From assembly GCA_023079485.1 (NCBI GenBank), contig CM041104.1:3845676-3909675 (forward strand): a stretch of DNA of 64,000 nucleotides. Direction: 5' to 3'. Below the pieces are notes generated by a model, which was given only the letters and a program-made list of their open reading frames with translations, did not search any database and was not told where the DNA came from. Of this stretch, positions 24,801 through 35,534 are shown one piece after another. A program made the translations under genes and the position numbers. How positions within the stretch are numbered: the stretch's first letter is position 1; each line of letters begins with the position of its first letter. The DNA is from Archilochus colubris (taxonomy: Eukaryota; Chordata; Aves; Apodiformes; Trochilidae).

Positions 24801-26917
24801 AGACAAGGATCAGCTTGGCACAGATGGGCTGGGGGAGGCTGAAGTTCTGGGGAGCAGGACAGCACACCCACCCAACCCCCAGCTACAGCCAGAGCTCCTC
24901 ACCAGCACAGGTGCCTGGATTTGTTCACCAGGTGCTCTCCTAACCATCGATGGTCAGTGTCCAAGGAGTGGCAATATTTTCTGCTATTTTATGGCCTACA
25001 ATAAGCAGGGTTCAAAGTCACCCTCCATCAGTCCCTGGTCACCTGCTGTGAGTCAGCAAGTTCCCGAAAACCACGGATGCAGCCCCAGCCCCATGTTCAG
25101 TTGGGGCTCGAAGCCACTCCAGTTACCAGAAACATCTCTAAAACGCAAAACCAGACCATTCCCAATGGCAAAGGGTCCAGGGGAATGAATAGGGCTCATT
25201 AACTGACTTCAGACCCATTTTTTTTTCCCCAAGCCTGACTTAGCAGGTCCACAGGACTGAAAGGGACTGCCTGACTCAGGAAAACCAGTCTCATAATTGC
25301 TGGCAAATCGACAACAGAAGCCTGATCTTAGTGGTCAAACCCTGTATGTTTTTTTCTAGGCCTCTCCCTTCAGCATCCTACTCTCTCATACACTGGGAAA
25401 AGTAGAAAGCAGCACACATGTGAAGGAAGAACTCGACTTGCTTATCTCAGCCAAAAGTTTAAAATCTCTGGGGTGAACCAACAGCTTTTGTTCTCAGTGG
25501 AGCTGCTGAAACACCATCTCCCCAGACTGAAGAAGCCTTACAATGGCTTTAACCATTAGCAGATGCCAACATTCCCTGGACCTCAGAATCAAGGTTTGCT
25601 GATTACTGCATTGGTCACCTTCTCCCAGAAGGAAACCTCATGCAGTGATGGAATCAGCATGAATCATAATGGGGCACACAGGGTATTCCAAGCACAAGAG
25701 ATTTCCCTGATGTGGGCTCAGACAGATAACAGATATAACTGGTTTGGGAGTAGTATGGAATGCTAACAGTGACCATAAAAAACCCTTTTGGGTTTCCCAA
25801 GGCCACCTTCCTTCCCATGAAAGCCACATGTGGTTCTCCCAAGCCACTCAGGTTCTCCCAGAGTGGGCCCAGCATGAACCTCACATCACTTTTCTTACTC
25901 ACTGCCCACCAAGAGCCCAACCCTGCCTGATGAGCAGCACCAGTACCCGAGGGCAACCAGGAGGGAAAACTGCTCCAGTCTGCAACTCACCCAGACCATA
26001 ACCCAGGGACAGGCAGCACCTGCCATCAGATGCATGGTTACCACTGACCACATATGTTTCATCTTCTTCATTCTCAACTTTTTAATGATTTGATTAATAA
26101 ACATGTTACTGTATAATCCTACTTGCGATGTATTTATACAGCACATGGTGAGAGTGAAAGACTGGGACAACCTCTGACAGCAGTCATACCAAGACGGTAT
26201 GTTGGGTGTCTGAGGAACAATCAAACTACATACTTAAGAGAAAGATACAAACAAACGAACAACGAAAATCAACCCCAAAGCAAAATCAACCCCAAAAAGC
26301 AAATAAAAAGCCCAAGAGAATAGGTTTGCTTCCCGAGACCAAGGCAATGGCTGGACCCTTCAGGACTTGTCCCTTCCCCAGCCATGCCACCAGCACATGT
26401 CCCGGAGAAGCTGTGACCCTGGACGGGTGCTGGGATCCGAGATGTCCCCGCGGCGGGCAAACAGGACCAGCACCGCTCTGAAGGGGAGAACGCCGGGATG
26501 GGCGGGATGCCCGGGACACCCTCAGCGCCTTCCTACGGGAAGCACCGGGCCGGGGTACCGGCACCGCTGAGTGAGACCTACGGATAAGCTCTCCCGGCTC
26601 AGCCGCCGTGCCCGAGGCATTCCCGGCTCTCACCCGCCGCCTGCGCACCGGAGCACGGCCCGGTTCTGACCCCAGGTCCATGTGCTGCGGCTCGGCCCCC
26701 TGCCCCGGAGCACAGCACCTCAGCCCCAGTGCATTCTCCTCTCCCAGCCCCGGTACACGGTGCCTGAGCCCCGGTGCAAGTCCCGGTTGTCACCCGCGGT
26801 CCACAGCACTTCAGCCCCAGTGTGCGGCCCGGTACACAGCACCTCCGCCCCAGTACACAGCCCATTCCCATCCCGCCTCACCTTGGGGTTCCCGAAGACT
26901 CCCAGCCCCGGCTCCAT
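9775..26917 (-). CDS. ADA: ADA, adenosine deaminase (11 coding exons, 359 aa)
   Basis: ADA is a zinc enzyme that hydrolytically deaminates adenosine and 2'-deoxyadenosine to inosine and deoxyinosine in purine salvage. It acts mainly in the cytosol and is also found extracellularly. The exons, in transcript order, sum to 1080 bases with all phases agreeing: 26882-26917, 20379-20440, 17170-17292, 16876-17019, 15930-16045, 13982-14106, 12701-12772, 12352-12453, 11621-11688, 11072-11201 and 9775-9876. Zinc ligands are H16 and H18 (ELHLHLDG), H214 (HRTVHAGE) and D296 (LNTDDPLIF). Catalytic or substrate residues E217, H238 (RIGHGYH) and D297 are present, as is the LAGDE loop at 183-187. Human ADA has 363 residues. 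This protein differs mainly at both termini and by one codon lost in exon 6 and one gained in exon 9. The ATG lies in a TATA-less CpG island, as is known for mammalian ADA. Confidence 0.97.
9877..11071 (-). other. ADA: ADA intron 10 (1195 bp)
   Basis: The intron is bounded by GTAAGT after exon 10 and ccctag before exon 11. It contains a 15-bp tandem repeat (10872-10909) and an A-run (about 10758-10775). No other feature seen. Confidence 0.85.
10872..10909. repeat. 15-bp tandem repeat, 2.5 copies, in ADA intron 10
   Basis: The unit gccagcccaagtgat is repeated exactly at 10872 and 10887, and a third copy breaks off after 8 bases. Perfect identity suggests a recent local duplication. Confidence 0.8.
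11072..11201 (-). CDS. ADA: ADA exon 10 (residues 283-326)
   Basis: This 130-base exon has the same length as I recall for human exon 10. It carries [10 protein letters not shown], with the metal ligand D296 and catalytic D297, and GFTEEEFKR. Acceptor tttcag and donor GTG|GTAAGT are both strong. Confidence 0.95.
11202..11620 (-). other. ADA: ADA intron 9 (419 bp)
   Basis: A short intron with donor GTAAGA and acceptor tttcag. Nothing else recognised inside. Confidence 0.85.
11621..11688 (-). CDS. ADA: ADA exon 9 (residues 261-283)
   Basis: The exon encodes [15 protein letters not shown] and on to the codon split at 283. At 68 bases it is one codon longer than the 65 I recall for human. The extra residue falls in the loop after PD (FTKHPAV against TEHAVI), outside the active site. 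Confidence 0.93.
11689..12351 (-). other. ADA: ADA intron 8 (663 bp)
   Basis: The intron runs from GTAAGG after exon 8 to aaacag before exon 9. I saw no gene or repeat in it. Confidence 0.85.
12352..12453 (-). CDS. ADA: ADA exon 8 (residues 227-260)
   Basis: A 102-base exon encoding the RIGHGYH motif, whose H238 helps position the attacking water. The acceptor is tctctag and the donor GAG|GTAAGG. Length and phase match the human exon as I remember it. Confidence 0.95.
12454..12700 (-). other. ADA: ADA intron 7 (247 bp)
   Basis: A very short intron with donor GTACAA, a weak variant, and acceptor tctctag. Nothing else seen. Confidence 0.85.
12701..12772 (-). CDS. ADA: ADA exon 7 (residues 203-226)
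   Basis: This 72-base exon encodes [10 protein letters not shown], with zinc ligand H214 and the general acid/base E217. Both ends are in phase 0. Confidence 0.95.
12773..13981 (-). other. ADA: ADA intron 6 (1209 bp)
   Basis: The intron begins with an unusual donor, GAG|GTTGGT, and ends at tttgcag. I saw no gene or repeat inside. Confidence 0.8.
13982..14106 (-). CDS. ADA: ADA exon 6 (residues 161-202)
   Basis: The exon encodes [12 protein letters not shown] and IDLAGDE, a loop near the substrate. At 125 bases it is one codon shorter than the 128 I recall for human. The missing codon falls in the variable stretch after GDET ([14 protein letters not shown]). The donor GTTGGT departs from consensus at +3 and +4. 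Confidence 0.9.
14107..15929 (-). other. ADA: ADA intron 5 (1823 bp)
   Basis: The intron runs from GTAATG after exon 5 to cttccag before exon 6. No gene or repeat recognised. Confidence 0.85.
15930..16045 (-). CDS. ADA: ADA exon 5 (residues 122-161)
   Basis: A 116-base exon encoding GDLTPDEVV, the [10 protein letters not shown] helix and [11 protein letters not shown]. It ends in phase 1 at A|GTAATG. Length and phases match human as I remember it. Confidence 0.95.
16046..16875 (-). other. ADA: ADA intron 4 (830 bp)
   Basis: The intron runs from GTGAGT after exon 4 to cctgcag before exon 5. A short CAGCACC-like run lies near 16838-16860. Nothing else seen. Confidence 0.85.
16876..17019 (-). 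CDS. ADA: ADA exon 4 (residues 74-122)
   Basis: A 144-base exon encoding [20 protein letters not shown] and the [10 protein letters not shown] motif typical of vertebrate ADA. Its GC and CpG content is higher than the flanking introns. Confidence 0.96.
17170..17292 (-). CDS. ADA: ADA exon 3 (residues 33-74)
   Basis: A 123-base exon encoding [25 protein letters not shown] and NYYMPAIA, part of the gate over the active site. Acceptor tttccag, donor GC|GTGAGT. Confidence 0.95.
17293..20378 (-). other. ADA: ADA intron 2 (3086 bp)
   Basis: The intron is bounded by GTGAGT after exon 2 and tttccag before exon 3. Open frames of up to 169 codons inside it carry no recognisable domain. No repeat family recognised. 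Confidence 0.85.
20379..20440 (-). CDS. ADA: ADA exon 2 (residues 13-33)
   Basis: A 62-base exon encoding [21 protein letters not shown]16 and H18 are two of the zinc ligands. The acceptor is attgcag and the donor AG|GTGAGT. The exon is shorter than a typical open-frame threshold and was found by its motif. Confidence 0.96.
20678..20748. repeat. 36-bp tandem duplication in ADA intron 1
   Basis: The segment gatatttattctgtttcc and its continuation at 20678-20713 is copied at 20714-20748 with about two substitutions. It lies about 240 bp upstream of the ADA exon 2 acceptor in transcript sense. Confidence 0.85.
22781..23023. promoter_or_regulatory. GATA and TCF/LEF-like motif cluster in ADA intron 1 (possible enhancer)
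   Basis: Two AGATAA sites, at 22781 and 22996, and one CTTTGAA at 23017-23023 lie within 245 bp. The mammalian thymic enhancer in ADA intron 1 is known to depend on such factors. Motifs this short occur often by chance, so this is only a positional hint. Confidence 0.15.
26711..26856. repeat. Degenerate GC-rich minisatellite next to ADA exon 1
   Basis: Four related units of about 22-26 bp start near 26711, 26752, 26802 and 26833. Each follows the pattern cacagcacctcagccccagt with changes, at irregular spacing. They lie in the first 180 bases of intron 1, inside the CpG island. Confidence 0.6.
26882..26917 (-). CDS. ADA: ADA exon 1 coding part (residues 1-12)
   Basis: The ATG at 26917 opens [12 protein letters not shown] and the exon ends at AAG|GTGAGG. 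Human exon 1 ends in the same FDKPK-like manner before VELHVH, so PK|VELH is a good anchor for both start and donor. The N-terminus itself is not conserved, as is common in ADA. Confidence 0.9.
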
Positions 26918-27140
26918 GCCGCTGCCACCGCTGTCCGGGTCCGCTCCGCTCGGCTCCGCGCCCGCCGCCCCTCCCCGCCGGGCCGGTTCCGCCCGCCCCT
27001 TCGGCACCGCCCCGCGACCGGTACCGCAGCGGGCAGGGCCGCGTCCATCCACCCCCGGAGGTCCCGCCCGGTAATGCCCCCCCGCTGGCGTTTCCTTCGG
27101 GAGCCGTGAGACCGGGCAGAGCCTCTTCTGCTCCGGTACC

Positions 27141-30100
27141 ATGGAAGGGAAATATCACTCGATAAAAGCAGAGCTCGGTGCAGAGGATTGGAAGGCGATC
27201 TCCATCCTGGAGTGCAGTGCTAAACCAGTGCAACAATATATATTTTTTAACCTAAAATGGACTTAATAGCAATCTTCCCGTTTCCAGCTCACAAAGCTGC
27301 TGCTCGGTGTCTCACTTGTTTCGTCCGATGGTTTTCTCATGCACCTGCTTTCAGCTCCTCCCAAAGTCCCTCTCCCCGCCCCCTCCCCAGTTCCTCCTTT
27401 CTTATTTTAGTGACCTGGTCATGTTTTACACTGCTCCTCCGCCTCCTGCCTTCCCTCCCATCACTGATGCACACGGCAGCCCGCATGGCTGACAGTGGGG
27501 CGGAAAGTCCTGCTCCTCCCTGCCCAGTGTGACTTCTGTGGTGCTGGAGCAAGCAGAGCTTCCAGCCACCCCAGTCTTTGAGCACCCACAAAGCTGCACT
27601 CGCTTAGCTAAAGGCAAATCTACAAGGTGGAACCACTCCCCCGAGTGAGCTTTCAAGGACATCCTCTGGGTCCTGCTACGGCCCTGAGGGAGAAAAGGTC
27701 TGGAGCTGCCTGAAGGGACTTAGGAAGGCAGGGGATGTTTCCAAAATCCCTGCAGAGTCTGGGGTTGTGGCTTTGTTCTGCCCCACTGGGGTTCACCTGC
27801 TCCAGATGGCAGGCCTGGTCTGTGAGGAATCTTGGAGGTGCAAATAAAAAATCACTACATCAGTGCAAAATCCTGTTAGCACCTGACTGCTCTGTAAGCA
27901 GAGCAAGAGCCTGGGCCTGTAGGCGTGAATATTACCACAAATGGTTGAAAAATAAAGTTTTATCTTCTCCTTCTCTAGCTGTATTTACACCCGAGGGACA
28001 GTGTTTGTGGAAGCTGGAAGCAGGGGATTAGCTACACCTGGGCACTCCTCCAGCCTTCGGCTGTCACAGCCACACTGCCATCTCAGCAAGGTGACATGAA
28101 ACATCCCACAGGAACAAGCCCTGGAGGTATGGGGGGCTTTAAACTGGTGCTGGGCTCTGCTTAGTGGTTGCAGGACATGCTACAGTTTCAGTGCTCCACA
28201 GGGAATGGCACCAGCACCCCTTGCTACTGCTCCCCCACCTTTGCCATAAGACCAGTGATGTAATTTCTCCTCCAAAGCCAAGTAGGCACTGAGAAAACAG
28301 CAATTTTTCAGCCGGCAACCCAAGGTCACTTGGGTATATGCACTGCAGCAGAGCCTGTGGGAAAAGCACAGGGCTTGGCTGGGGAGAGAATATAGACTAC
28401 CACCTTTTATAGACTACCACCTTTCAGAGATTCCCTGACTGCATCCATAGGTAGATATGACAGCACATTAGCTACAGTTAACAAGCAAAAATATTCTTGA
28501 CTAAATTGTGACTGGCAGGGGAAAGCAACTGTTAGCTGCTGAGCAGGGAGCTTCGAGCTTTCAGGAGCCTGTGGGATGGAGCAGCACTAAACCAAGCTCA
28601 TGGGAAACCACTGGCAGTAAGTAACAGGTATTTTATCCACTAAGACTTTATATTTTGGGAGCCACCAAAAATTGAGATTTTCCAGGCTTGTAGAGCTTTT
28701 CAGGGTCTGAATTTGGGTAAAACTCCCTTGGGTTCACACAGAGGGTATGGGAAGAAATAAAATGTTTGAGAGTGCATATTAGCAACAGGTTGGGAAGCTG
28801 CCCCAGGGCAAGGTGAGCTGTGGCTCACACAAACCACCTCACCCCCACATCAAGGGCTTTTTTAGTAGCTACTTGAAAAACATCCATTCTGTCTAGAGTA
28901 TATTTGAGCATCACATATTTGAGGTCTGACTTCTGGTTCAGTGCACCTATAAGCATAAAAGCTCCCAGCGTGAATACATGGTGCTTCCTAATGGTCCTTA
29001 GTGGGCACAGCCTTGCTCAATGCATCATCTACTCTGGAAGGACAGAGTTCAGTTAGAAACTTCATTTGAGATTAAAGAAAGTTACAAGTTAAAAAACAGC
29101 ACATAGGTGATTTTATGCTGAGAGAGAGCTGTTAGCAATGGTCAGAAAGAGGCAAATGGAGCTGAACTGGCCCCATTAACTGGGAATGGTGCACTAAGGG
29201 TTTTTTTTTAATGTTCTTTTTTCGTCTGCTTAGCAAATACACACACACTGCAGACTCAGCTCTTTCCAGGAGTGTCAACAACAGGAGCACCTAGCATTCT
29301 CATTGCACTCCACTGTGTTGCAGAGCCTTAGAACTAAGGCTTGGGTTGATTTTAATTGACCTGACCCTGATCCACTTTATCCATCTTTACCACTGGCTTA
29401 ATCAGGTGGCTGCAACAACTGCTGCATTGTTGATACTAAATGTTTTCCTACAGACAACACCACATCTCCCTGGACCAGAAGACTCCAAAAGAAGAAGAGT
29501 CTGTTATTTTATGATTGATGGCAAGTTCCCATCTGGGAAGCCAGAGGGGCACAGGCAGGGACCTCTATTCCACCCAAGCCCTGCCTTAGATATCTGCGTC
29601 AGCCCAGAACTTCAGACCTCATTTGCTTTCCTTTCCATTTTTAGTCTAACCCTTGAGTCACTTGTAAAGACAGACAGTCCAGCTTTGAGGAACAGTGCTT
29701 TTGAAGTGGGAACCTCTCCTGAATCCTGTAAGTTGGAGGACAGGCACACAGTCAGGAGGGTGCCACATCTGGGCAGCTTCAGGAGCACCAGCATTGCTGG
29801 AGTGAGGGACCAGCGCAAAGTCCTCCATGGCTGGGGGATGCAAGAGGCAACCCAGGCTGCATTATAATGTGTGGAAGCCACCACAGGCTAGCAGGGACAG
29901 TGAGAGGGACAGGGACTTATGAGGTGGTCTGGCCAAGGATGAGGCACCACATGAGGATGCTCTGTGGCCATCCCTGAAGGAAGCAACTGCTCATCTGCAC
30001 AGCCTGCCCATGGCTCTGCTCTCTGCTGTCGATTGTTTATCTTGTTTATTTTTAGGAAAACCCTAGGCAGCAAAGTAGGGGTGAAGCTGATCTGGAAGAT

Positions 30101-33100
30101 ATTCTAGTGCTTATTTCTCAAGAGTTATATTTAAACTTTCTCCCTTTATCTTACCCCCACAGGTTAAGACCAGCTGCATGTCAGGCTGCTGACACCCACA
30201 AACAACTTTCCAAAGCCACTAAAATGGGTGCTTATGTTGGGCTTAGATTGTCAAGAAAAAACCCACCACTTCTGTTTGCTTTTTTGTTTGTTTGGGTCTT
30301 TATTATTTTACCAGATAATGAAGTATGTCACACTACAGTACATTGTTAGTGGCTAAGAGAGAAAAAAGTGTTTAGGTTCATTCTACCAGTAAGGGATTAC
30401 AAATGCTCATGTTCTGTATAGCCACCACATCCTGCTATACTGGTGGGTTTTGCAAGAGTGGGCACTCTCAGCCCAAACATCCACTACTTCTGCAAAATTT
30501 TTGTTTTATTGAGACAAAGCCCTGTCTTATCTCAGCATTTCCCATTTAGCTTTTGCAGCTTCCCTGCAGGGCAGGGAAAACCTTTGCCCCTGGGGCAAGC
30601 CATAGCCAATCCCTGTGCTGGGGTCTCTGGTGGGAACTCAGCTGTGACCTACTTGGTTCCTGCTGGGGATCACAGGACTCTGCAGTCAATGGGAAAGGCA
30701 AAAAGCCACTCTGCTCCCCAAAGGGACCTCATTTCCCCTTTGATGTCAAAGGAGCTGGAAGCAGACCCCACACTGGCCTCTGAAAACAGAAGCAGATCCT
30801 GCACCACACCACAGTCCCAGGCAGGCTTTCTCCCAGCTTTGCAGGCAGTGGGTGACAGGCTTTTCCTAATGATATTGATGTAACTGCAGTCCCAAGAGCA
30901 TCAGGGCAACCAGTGGCAACTCAGAGGGCTGGTGGCTACCTGAGGATACCCAAGAGCTGCTGCTGGGCTCTCTGGGGGCTCCTGCCTGGTGCTGCTCCCA
31001 AGGCAACCCTTGGTTCTCCTGTAAGCAGGTTGCATTTTCCCATTTCAGATCATTTGTCAGCATCACAGAAGTGCTCACCCAGCTGATGCCAACATGCTCA
31101 GCAGAGGTGCCTGGGCACACCCTGGGACACAGCCACTGTCAGAGCCACGTGGGCTGCTGCAGCCTGCAGTGCTGATCCCCTAACCCGATTAGACTGGAAC
31201 ACAGAGGGCCAATTTGCAGAGAGCACCAGGCCATGGTGATGTACTTCAACCAATCTGAACATCTCCTGGCCCAGAAGGGATGCCTGAATTGGGCCATTGG
31301 GAAATCTGGCTGCTCCAGGGCCCTTGGGACACAGATATAGCACAGCTGAAAAGCAGAGAAGAGGCAGACAAATGCAGTGCCATAGCTTTGGGCTGTGAAA
31401 GAGGGCAGTGGTCTGGATCTGGTAGGATTTCATACCAGGAAATGCCTCCAAGGACCACCCTAGTAACTGTGGGTTACCAGACTCACTCTTACCCAGCTCA
31501 TCATGTGACAGATGCAGATGAACCCAGTGGCCATATGCATGAGGAGCACACAGTCCCCATGGCATGGGATAGCTTCATCTTTTTCCCTGTGCCCTGCCTG
31601 CTTTGTCAGCCTGTTTTCACAGCATTAGAATCAATAACAAGTTCAAGACCAAGGTTAATATCACCACAAAGAGACGCAGGGGTCACCTCGCCATGCCAAG
31701 GAGGAGAGGTACAGGCAGCTTGTCTCCTTCTGAGCCTTTGGGCTCTGACTGTCCTTTGATTTCTCCTATGGGTAAAGATAATGAGCCAATTCCATTCTGT
31801 GCAAAGAACATGGCTTCATCCCTTTTGTGCCAGCACTGTCAAGGGAAGGAGCTGAGAAAACTCTGAATCAGCTGCAGCAGCTAAGACAGAAACCTCACCA
31901 CAATGGGACCTCAGGTTAAGACCAACATCATCATCAGTCAAGCAGCAGAAATGAACCATCTTCACCTCAATGTCTGATGCACAGGCTTTGCTGCCAGGGA
32001 ATTACTGAACTTGATGCTCCCTGCAGGACTGGAGCCACTTTCCCACCATCCTGGGAATGACAAGGGGTCCTTGCTCCTGCCTGGGTCAGTGCCCAGAGAC
32101 CTCCACCATGTGGGACAGAAGACCCCCCCCAGTGGATTCCAAGCCAGGCACACACCAGTCCCTCCCTGCTTTGGCTCTGAGCCTTTTAAAGTGAAACTCA
32201 GAGGGACAAGTGGGATATGAGCCAGGCGTGCTCCAGCAGGTCCCCACATCACGCTGGGACAGGCTCCAGTGCAGCTCAGTTCAATTCCCAGCAATAAGGA
32301 GGTGAGTTCATTGCCAGGGCACGTTCCTCTGCTTATGTTGTTCCTTAAACAAACACATTCCCTATTCAGGGCTCTGCATGCAGTAGAGCTGTGACCCAGC
32401 ACCACAGCTCTGCCATCCTGAGCAAAGCCTTTGGAAGCACTCAGAGAGACCAAGGGATGAGCTTGGGCCGAACCACTCTCATCATTTTGCAGCAGGAGGA
32501 ACCACCCTGCAAGGATGGAGAGGATTAGGTCCTTCTCACTCTGCTGAGGTCACTGCCCTCCCTGTAGACACCATGCACCAACAGATTTGCACCCAGATTC
32601 AGTCCAGCTTGGCATGTGTGCTTCTCCCAGGGGTTTTTAACACCATCTCAAAAGGCACAGCCCACCTGCAGGTCAAAAGCTCTGCAGGAGCAGCAGCATG
32701 GGTGTCCAGGCTGAGGCTGGATCATGATCCCAACATCCCACACAGACCTACCTGACTTCTCCTGCAGAGCTGGACTGGCACTTCTGGGGCCAGCTCAGAG
32801 CATCCTCATCTTGTGGTTCAGTCCATCACACCAGGACCTGCTGGGAAAGAGCAGAGGGAATCATGCCAAGCCCCATCCAGAACAATCTCCCCACCACCCA
32901 TTTCTGCAACACTTCTCTTGAGGAAATGCCACATGGAGCCAGCTGCCTTGTCCCTGTGAGGGGCTTACTGAGCAAAGCAGAAGCAGTTCCCCAAGCTGAG
33001 CAACAGCCCAGCTGTGGCCAGTGAGCACTTGTCCATTTAAATCCACTTTTTGAAAGAGGAGCAGGAGACACATGACCTGGCCCCTCTGATTTTATCTCTG

Positions 33101-34819
33101 CAAAGCAGGGCCCAGAAAACCAAGGCTTGTGCAATTTCATGTATATACAATGTTCTACAGATCCACTCTGCCTCCTCAGATATACCTCCCATTATCCAGA
33201 GCTGTGCTGGGAGCAGATTTCCACCTTCACAGGTCACTCCAACCGTGAAGGAGCTAGACCAGGTTTCACACCCTCCCATGACCAAGTTCTGCCTGAAAGC
33301 TGCAGAGTCACTGCATTGGGGCAGAGTAAGAAGGATTCCAAATGAACCTCCTGGTCAGGGTGGTGTCCACACACCTGGCAGTTGCAAGCAGCAGGAATAA
33401 GCTTCTCTATCCCTAGGGGAGACTCTGGATGCTTCGGGTTTAGCTGCACGTGTCCCCTCCAGTATAAGCCAGGTAATTAGATTAAAAATGCTCGGCCAGA
33501 CACTGCCACCCAGACCACTAAAGGACAGAGGGGAACTGAGGACAGCATTTCTCAGAAGGACAGTGATGCTGCAGGTCGGCACCAGGCATCCCATCTTCAC
33601 TACAGTGGCAAAAAGAAAAAGAAAGGAAGAAAGAAAGAACACTTTTTGTCAAACTCGACCTTCTTAGAGACACTCCAGTTGGGACTGAGCAGCAGAAACC
33701 TGCAGCGTAATATTGCCCCCCTCAGACCCTTCCTAATATCGCAGCCTGAGCTCCTGGGCAGGGTCCCCTCAGAGTGAGGAACCCCCGAGTCCTCCAGCCC
33801 ACAGCACAGCTCCCCTCAGCCCCAGGGGCAGCCCCAAATCTGACACCCCATGGCTCTCACACTGGGTTGTTCCACTGGTGTGGGCCCTGCTCAGGCTGCA
33901 GTACAGCAGTGCCAGAGCTGAAAGGGCTCCCAGCTCTTCCCAGCAGCTGCTGTGGGCCAGGGCTAAGGAGGTTGTCATTGTCCCTTACCTGCATCTCTAT
34001 CTCCAGCCCAGACATTTGGATCTGTGCCCAAACCCAGGTGTTGGGCCAGCAATGGGAGCAGCACAGACCCAGAGGTGTCAGTCAGGTCCAACCAAGAGCA
34101 CAGATCATAAGGCAGTAGCAGAGTGGTCTCAGGTCTCAGGCCAAGCTGTGAAATCAGTCTACCCATCAGGGTGAAGGTCAGTTCCAGGAGCACCAGGCAG
34201 GTCCATAAGGATGAGGCAGGGCTGACAACAAGCCAGAAACACAGTCAGCAGGCTAAGGTCAGGAGTGAGGGTCCCATGGCCAAGCACTGCTGTAGCTGGA
34301 TAGAACCCCCCACTCCATCAGTACAGCTCAGGAGGAGCCAGAAGCCCTGTGTTGAGCTTAAATAGAGATCCTGGGCCAACAGGTGTGAGACAGGTGAGGC
34401 TTCTCAGGGCCATTAAAGCCCTTTAATGTTCTCAGGGCTCTGACACCTGCAGTGCCACAGCCTGCAGAGCAAAGCTCAGGAATCTGCCACCCTGATGGAG
34501 GGCACAGAGAGACCCTGTGGAGCTGTTAAACCTGGCAGACAGCAAGCTTTGATCCTGGCACTGCTCCATCTCTGCCTGTAGCTGGTTTTGAGTGGTACAG
34601 GAGCTGTTTTCATGCTCAGAAAGCAGTAACTTAAATTGTCCTCCATATTCCCAGCTCAAGGTTCCCATCACGTGATATCTAGGTCCCATCATGCAGTGCC
34701 GGTTAGGGTGATGCCAAACAGATGGTCACAACACTCATGAGGTCCTGAGCCCAGGAGATGCTCATTCTTCAAACTAGGCAGAAACCCTGGGGGCTAAAGT
34801 ATTGGGTGCTATTAAAAGC
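27141..34819. other. Intergenic stretch beyond the ADA promoter
   Basis: No gene, RNA or repeat family recognised. Open frames of up to 173 codons have no family motif. A tandem copy of a 17-bp unit lies at 28392-28425. Confidence 0.5.
28392..28425. repeat. 17-bp tandem duplication
   Basis: The sequence atagactaccacctttt at 28392-28408 is repeated at 28409-28425 with one change in the last base. No other context. Confidence 0.8.
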
Positions 34820-34927
34820 AAAATATAATATATATATATTATATATATATATGTTATATATATATATAATATATATATTATATATATATTATAAAATATA
34901 TAATATAATAAAAATATAATATAATTA
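34820..34927. repeat. AT-rich microsatellite
   Basis: About 108 bp of alternating AT, broken by short TTA and AAA interruptions, between ordinary flanks. Open frames across it on the minus strand (Ile/Tyr-rich) are artefacts of the repeat. Confidence 0.95.
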
Positions 34928-35534
34928 GCAAAAAGGGAGGGGAAGGAGGGGAGAAGCAGAGGGAGAAAGGGAACAGCCACGTGGTCCTTCCCATTTCCTC
35001 AGCTCTTGTTACCAGCAGGGATGGTGTTACTGGGACATATGGGGAGGTTGTCTGGCTGCTGCAAGCCCCAGGGCAGACTGGGCACATCCTCCTGCTTGAG
35101 CAAAAAATGTTTGAAGAGAAACTGATCCTCACTCTGTTGAGCTGGAAATTTCTGGAGACACTTGAATTCACCTAATCCAGAGCCCTGACCCAGTTAATAT
35201 TCTATAGGATCTACTGGAAGTCTTGTTTTGCTCTGTTCTTGGCTTCAAGGGCTGCAGAAAAAATTGAAAACAGATTATTGGGAAGAAAATGGCTTCAATT
35301 TTTAGGCAGCTGTCTCTGGTGAAGTTGGCTCCATTTCCAACCATTTCCCGGGCGTGATGCAAGTCTGGCTATAAAAAGTTTTGCCCCAAGTGGCAGGACA
35401 AAGGCTTTGCTAAAAACCAAAAGGCCAATACCCAGGAATGGTGCTGAGCAGAGAAAAGAACAAGCTCTGCCTGCCAAGCTGCTGGCCTTGCTCAAACCTC
35501 CAGCACCAGCAGGCACAAAGTTACCATCACCCCC

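Larger units (their letters stand above)
20441..26881 (-). other. ADA: ADA intron 1 (6441 bp)
   Basis: This is the largest intron of the gene. In mammals, intron 1 of ADA holds the thymic enhancer. Here I see GATA-type and TCF/LEF-type motifs, for example near 22781-23023, a 36-bp tandem duplication (20678-20748), and a degenerate GC-rich repeat at the promoter-proximal end (26711-26856). A 215-codon open frame at 24541-25188 has no recognisable domain and is probably chance. Confidence 0.85.
26420..27140 (-). promoter_or_regulatory. ADA: CpG island and probable TATA-less ADA promoter
   Basis: The CpG density far exceeds the flanks. Upstream of the ADA ATG (26917) the plus strand reads CCGCCCC or CCCGCCCC at 26965-26971, 26992-26999 and 27007-27013. 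These are Sp1-type GC boxes on the ADA strand. No TATA box is seen, matching the known TATA-less, Sp1-driven mammalian ADA promoter. The start site probably lies shortly upstream of 26917. Confidence 0.8.

Noticed and set aside
24541..25188. 215-codon plus-strand open frame in ADA intron 1
   Set aside because: No recognisable domain, antisense to the ADA transcript, and similar long frames occur by chance elsewhere in this window.
34774..34980. 68-codon Ile/Tyr-rich minus-strand frame
   Set aside because: It is a translation of the AT microsatellite.
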